7,114 nt of DNA from Thermomicrobiaceae bacterium. Its GTDB lineage: Bacteria; Chloroflexota; Chloroflexia; Thermomicrobiales; Thermomicrobiaceae. Where the stretch lies: assembly GCA_007122555.1 (NCBI GenBank), contig SKTL01000533.1:1-7114 (forward strand). The letters are read 5' to 3'. How positions within the stretch are numbered: position 1 is the stretch's first letter; the number at the start of each line of letters is the position of its first letter. A model generated the notes under the pieces. It made no database searches, was not told the DNA's origin, and saw only the letters and a program-made list of their open reading frames with translations. The position numbers were made by a program, and so were the translations under genes. This document shows positions 5,640 to 7,114 of the stretch, piece by piece.

Positions 5640-5658
5640 ATCAGTCGAGGTTACTGAT
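5640..5658. terminator. Small stem-loop at the convergent parB / glycyl-tRNA synthetase junction
   Basis: ATCAGT (5640-5645) and ACTGAT (5653-5658) are exact inverted repeats around a seven-base loop, and the right arm overlaps the synthetase stop codon at 5651-5653. No T-run follows on either strand and the stem is only six pairs, so termination here is doubtful. Another weak pairing, ACCGG (5591-5595) with CCGGT (5612-5616), lies just after the parB stop. Confidence 0.25.
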
Positions 5659-7054
5659 CGAGCCGTCCTCGTAGAAGCGCCGTCAACTCGGAAATCGGAA
5701 CTCGCTCCTGCTCCATCGAGTCACGATCCCGGACGGTGACGGCATCGTCTTCAAGGGTTTCAAAATCCACCGTAACGCAGAACGGCGTCCCGATTTCATC
5801 CTGTCGCCGATAGCGCCGGCCGATGCTCTGGGTTTCATCGTATTCAACCGAGATGTACTGACGGAGCTCACGCACGATCTCCATCGCTTTTCCGGTTAGT
5901 TCCGGCTTTCGCGACAATGGAAGAACCGCAGCTTTGTAGGGGGCAATGCGCGGATGCAGTTTCAGCACCGTTCGCTCATACGGCTTGCCATTGACGTCCG
6001 TGACGCTCTCCTCGTTGTAGGCGTCCAGAATCAATGTCAGCAGCAGCCGCTCAACGCCCATCGTTGGTTCGATAACGTGTGGGACGAATCGCTCATCATT
6101 GACCTGATCGAAATAGGTCAGGTCCACACCGCTGTACTCCTGATGCCGTTGCAGGTCAAAATCGGTGCGATACGCCAGCCCGCTAAGCTCTTTCCAGCCA
6201 AACGGAAACTTGTATTCGTAGTCGATCGTTCGCATTGAATAGTGCGATAGCTCGTCTTCTTCATGTTCGCGGACCCTGAGCCGATCCTGCTTAAGACCAA
6301 CCCACTTATAGAACGCCGCCATTTCATCGAGCCAGTGCGTGAACGACTCGTCCCAATCGGCTGCCCGGATGAAGTACTCGATCTCCATCTGTTCCAGTTC
6401 AAGGACCCGGAAAATGAAGTTCCCCGGCGTTATCTCGTTCCGGAAGGCCTTGCCGATCTGGGCGATGCCGAAGGGGATCTTTACCCTGGTCGTCTGGGTG
6501 ACGTTCTTATAGTTGACGAAGATGTTCTGGGCAGTCTCCGGGCGAAGGTACACCTCAGTGCCGGACTCCTCGATCGGTCCCAGGTGTGTCTGGAACATCA
6601 GGTTAAACTGCCGGACATCCGTCCATGTTCGCTGTCCGCAGACCGGGCAGGCGAGGTTCGCCTCGTGCAGAATCGTCGTCAGCTCGGCTGTTGAGAGTCC
6701 CTCTGCGGGTTGGCCGAGTTTCTCCTCGACAAGGGTGTCGGCGCGATAGCGAGCCCGGCAATTCCGGCAGTCGATGAGCGGGTCGAAGAACTCGGAGATG
6801 TGGCCCGAAGCCTCCCAGACCTTCGGATGGAGCAATATCCCGCCGTCAAGACCGACGACGTCCGCCCGACGGTGAACGAAATACTGCCACCACGCGTTCT
6901 TGATATTCCGCTTGATCTCGACACCAAGCGGCCCGAAATCCCAGGTATTGGCCAGACCGCCGTAGATGTCGCTGCCCGGATAGATGAACCCTCGACGCTT
7001 GGCGAGTGCGACAATCGCCTCCATGGTTACCGGTGATTGCTGCTCGACATCCAT
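5651..7054 (-). CDS. glyQS: Glycyl-tRNA synthetase, dimeric (alpha2) class II type
   Basis: The 467-residue enzyme charges tRNA-Gly with glycine using ATP in the cytoplasm. It matches the single-chain alpha2 form (as in Thermus and eukaryotes), not the alpha2beta2 GlyQ/GlyS form of E. coli, and has the usual length. Class II motif 1 lies around [15 protein letters not shown] (79-93), motif 2 around FRNEITP (204-210, with Arg205 and Glu207) and motif 3 at EPTMGVER (329-336, with Arg336). A zinc-ribbon insertion has cysteine pairs Cys96/Cys99 and Cys136/Cys139. The anticodon-binding domain spans about 363-467 and includes [21 protein letters not shown], quoted here only by its ends SIGRRY and TPFCVTVD (410-430). 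The ATG at 7054-7052 is preceded by GGAGGA (7061-7066) with six bases between, better placed than the internal ATG at residue 11. A strong terminator hairpin lies 30 bases upstream (see 7085-7113). All catalytic motifs look intact. Some databases label this form glyS. Confidence 0.95.
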   Translation of the reverse strand: MDVEQQSPVTMEAIVALAKRRGFIYPGSDIYGGLANTWDFGPLGVEIKRNIKNAWWQYFVHRRADVVGLDGGILLHPKVWEASGHISEFFDPLIDCRNCRARYRADTLVEEKLGQPAEGLSTAELTTILHEANLACPVCGQRTWTDVRQFNLMFQTHLGPIEESGTEVYLRPETAQNIFVNYKNVTQTTRVKIPFGIAQIGKAFRNEITPGNFIFRVLELEQMEIEYFIRAADWDESFTHWLDEMAAFYKWVGLKQDRLRVREHEEDELSHYSMRTIDYEYKFPFGWKELSGLAYRTDFDLQRHQEYSGVDLTYFDQVNDERFVPHVIEPTMGVERLLLTLILDAYNEESVTDVNGKPYERTVLKLHPRIAPYKAAVLPLSRKPELTGKAMEIVRELRQYISVEYDETQSIGRRYRRQDEIGTPFCVTVDFETLEDDAVTVRDRDSMEQERVPISELTALLRGRLDQ

Positions 7055-7084
7055 TCACAGTCCTCCTCTGGAACTCGGATCAGG

Positions 7085-7113
7085 AAAAACCCCTCATCAG
7101 ATGTGACGAGGGG
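7085..7113 (-). terminator. Intrinsic terminator reading toward the glycyl-tRNA synthetase gene (end of upstream gene or T-box attenuator)
   Basis: On the minus strand, CCCCTCGTCA (7113-7104) pairs with TGATGAGGGG (7099-7090) around a four-base CATC loop. All ten pairs form, with one G-U wobble, and TTTTT (7089-7085) follows at once. This is the best terminator in the window. It ends 30 bases before the start codon and leaves the Shine-Dalgarno at 7061-7066 free. It may close a gene beyond the right edge. The position, 30 bases before an aminoacyl-tRNA synthetase start, is equally typical of a T-box leader; the T-box sequence itself would lie past position 7114 and is not visible. Confidence 0.85.
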
Positions 7114-7114
7114 C

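Noticed and set aside
1..7114. parS site near parB
   Set aside because: I found no sequence close to the TGTTTCACGTGAAACA consensus on reading through the window. An exhaustive mismatch-tolerant scan was not possible by eye.
1..7114. Mobile element, prophage, CRISPR array or defence island
   Set aside because: There are no transposase or integrase motifs, no terminal or spaced direct repeats and no atypical base composition. The CPBP protease carries the old 'Abi' family name, but nothing here indicates a phage-defence role.

Overview
The window looks like ordinary chromosomal DNA from a G+C-rich bacterium. Chloroflexota, perhaps a Thermomicrobia/Sphaerobacter-like lineage, is my best guess. 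The clues are an ECF sigma factor paired with a zinc-finger anti-sigma factor whose outer part carries a Big_5-type domain, a Thr/Pro/Glu-rich spacer and 'FxRGxM' repeats; a homocysteine methyltransferase that appears to run into a further domain; and a dimeric (alpha2) glycyl-tRNA synthetase. This placement comes from recalled family resemblance and was not checked by a search. I see no insertion sequence, phage gene, CRISPR array, tRNA or rRNA.

Layout, left to right. (1) Positions 1-931, minus strand: N-terminal 310 residues of a homocysteine S-methyltransferase that continues off the left edge, perhaps as a fusion with methylenetetrahydrofolate reductase. (2) Positions 932-1231: a 300-base divergent control region with an extended -10 promoter for the methyltransferase, a dyad element, a 12-bp palindrome and a possible ECF-type promoter. 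(3) Positions 1232-3534, plus strand: a two-gene operon, ECF sigma factor then a very large membrane anti-sigma factor, joined by an ATGA overlap. (4) A 13-pair stem-loop at the convergent junction. (5) Positions 3599-4576, minus strand: a multi-pass CPBP/CAAX-type membrane protease with a TTG start. (6) Positions 4577-4711: divergent promoters. (7) Positions 4712-5590, plus strand: parB with no parA beside it. (8) Positions 5651-7054, minus strand: glycyl-tRNA synthetase. (9) Positions 7085-7113: a canonical intrinsic terminator just upstream of the synthetase and reading toward it, which fits either the end of an upstream gene or the terminator of a T-box attenuator.

How the genes may work together. 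The sigma/anti-sigma pair is a complete envelope-signalling module: cytoplasmic zinc finger, one membrane span and a roughly 450-residue outer sensor region. The convergent CPBP protease belongs to a superfamily that includes PrsW, which cleaves an anti-sigma factor in Bacillus, so a functional link is possible but only inferred. The methyltransferase, ParB and glycyl-tRNA synthetase are housekeeping genes (one-carbon/methionine metabolism, chromosome segregation, translation) with no evident link to the module. The least ordinary items are the anti-sigma ectodomain and the attenuator-like terminator before the synthetase gene. I found no clear sign of a wholly new system.
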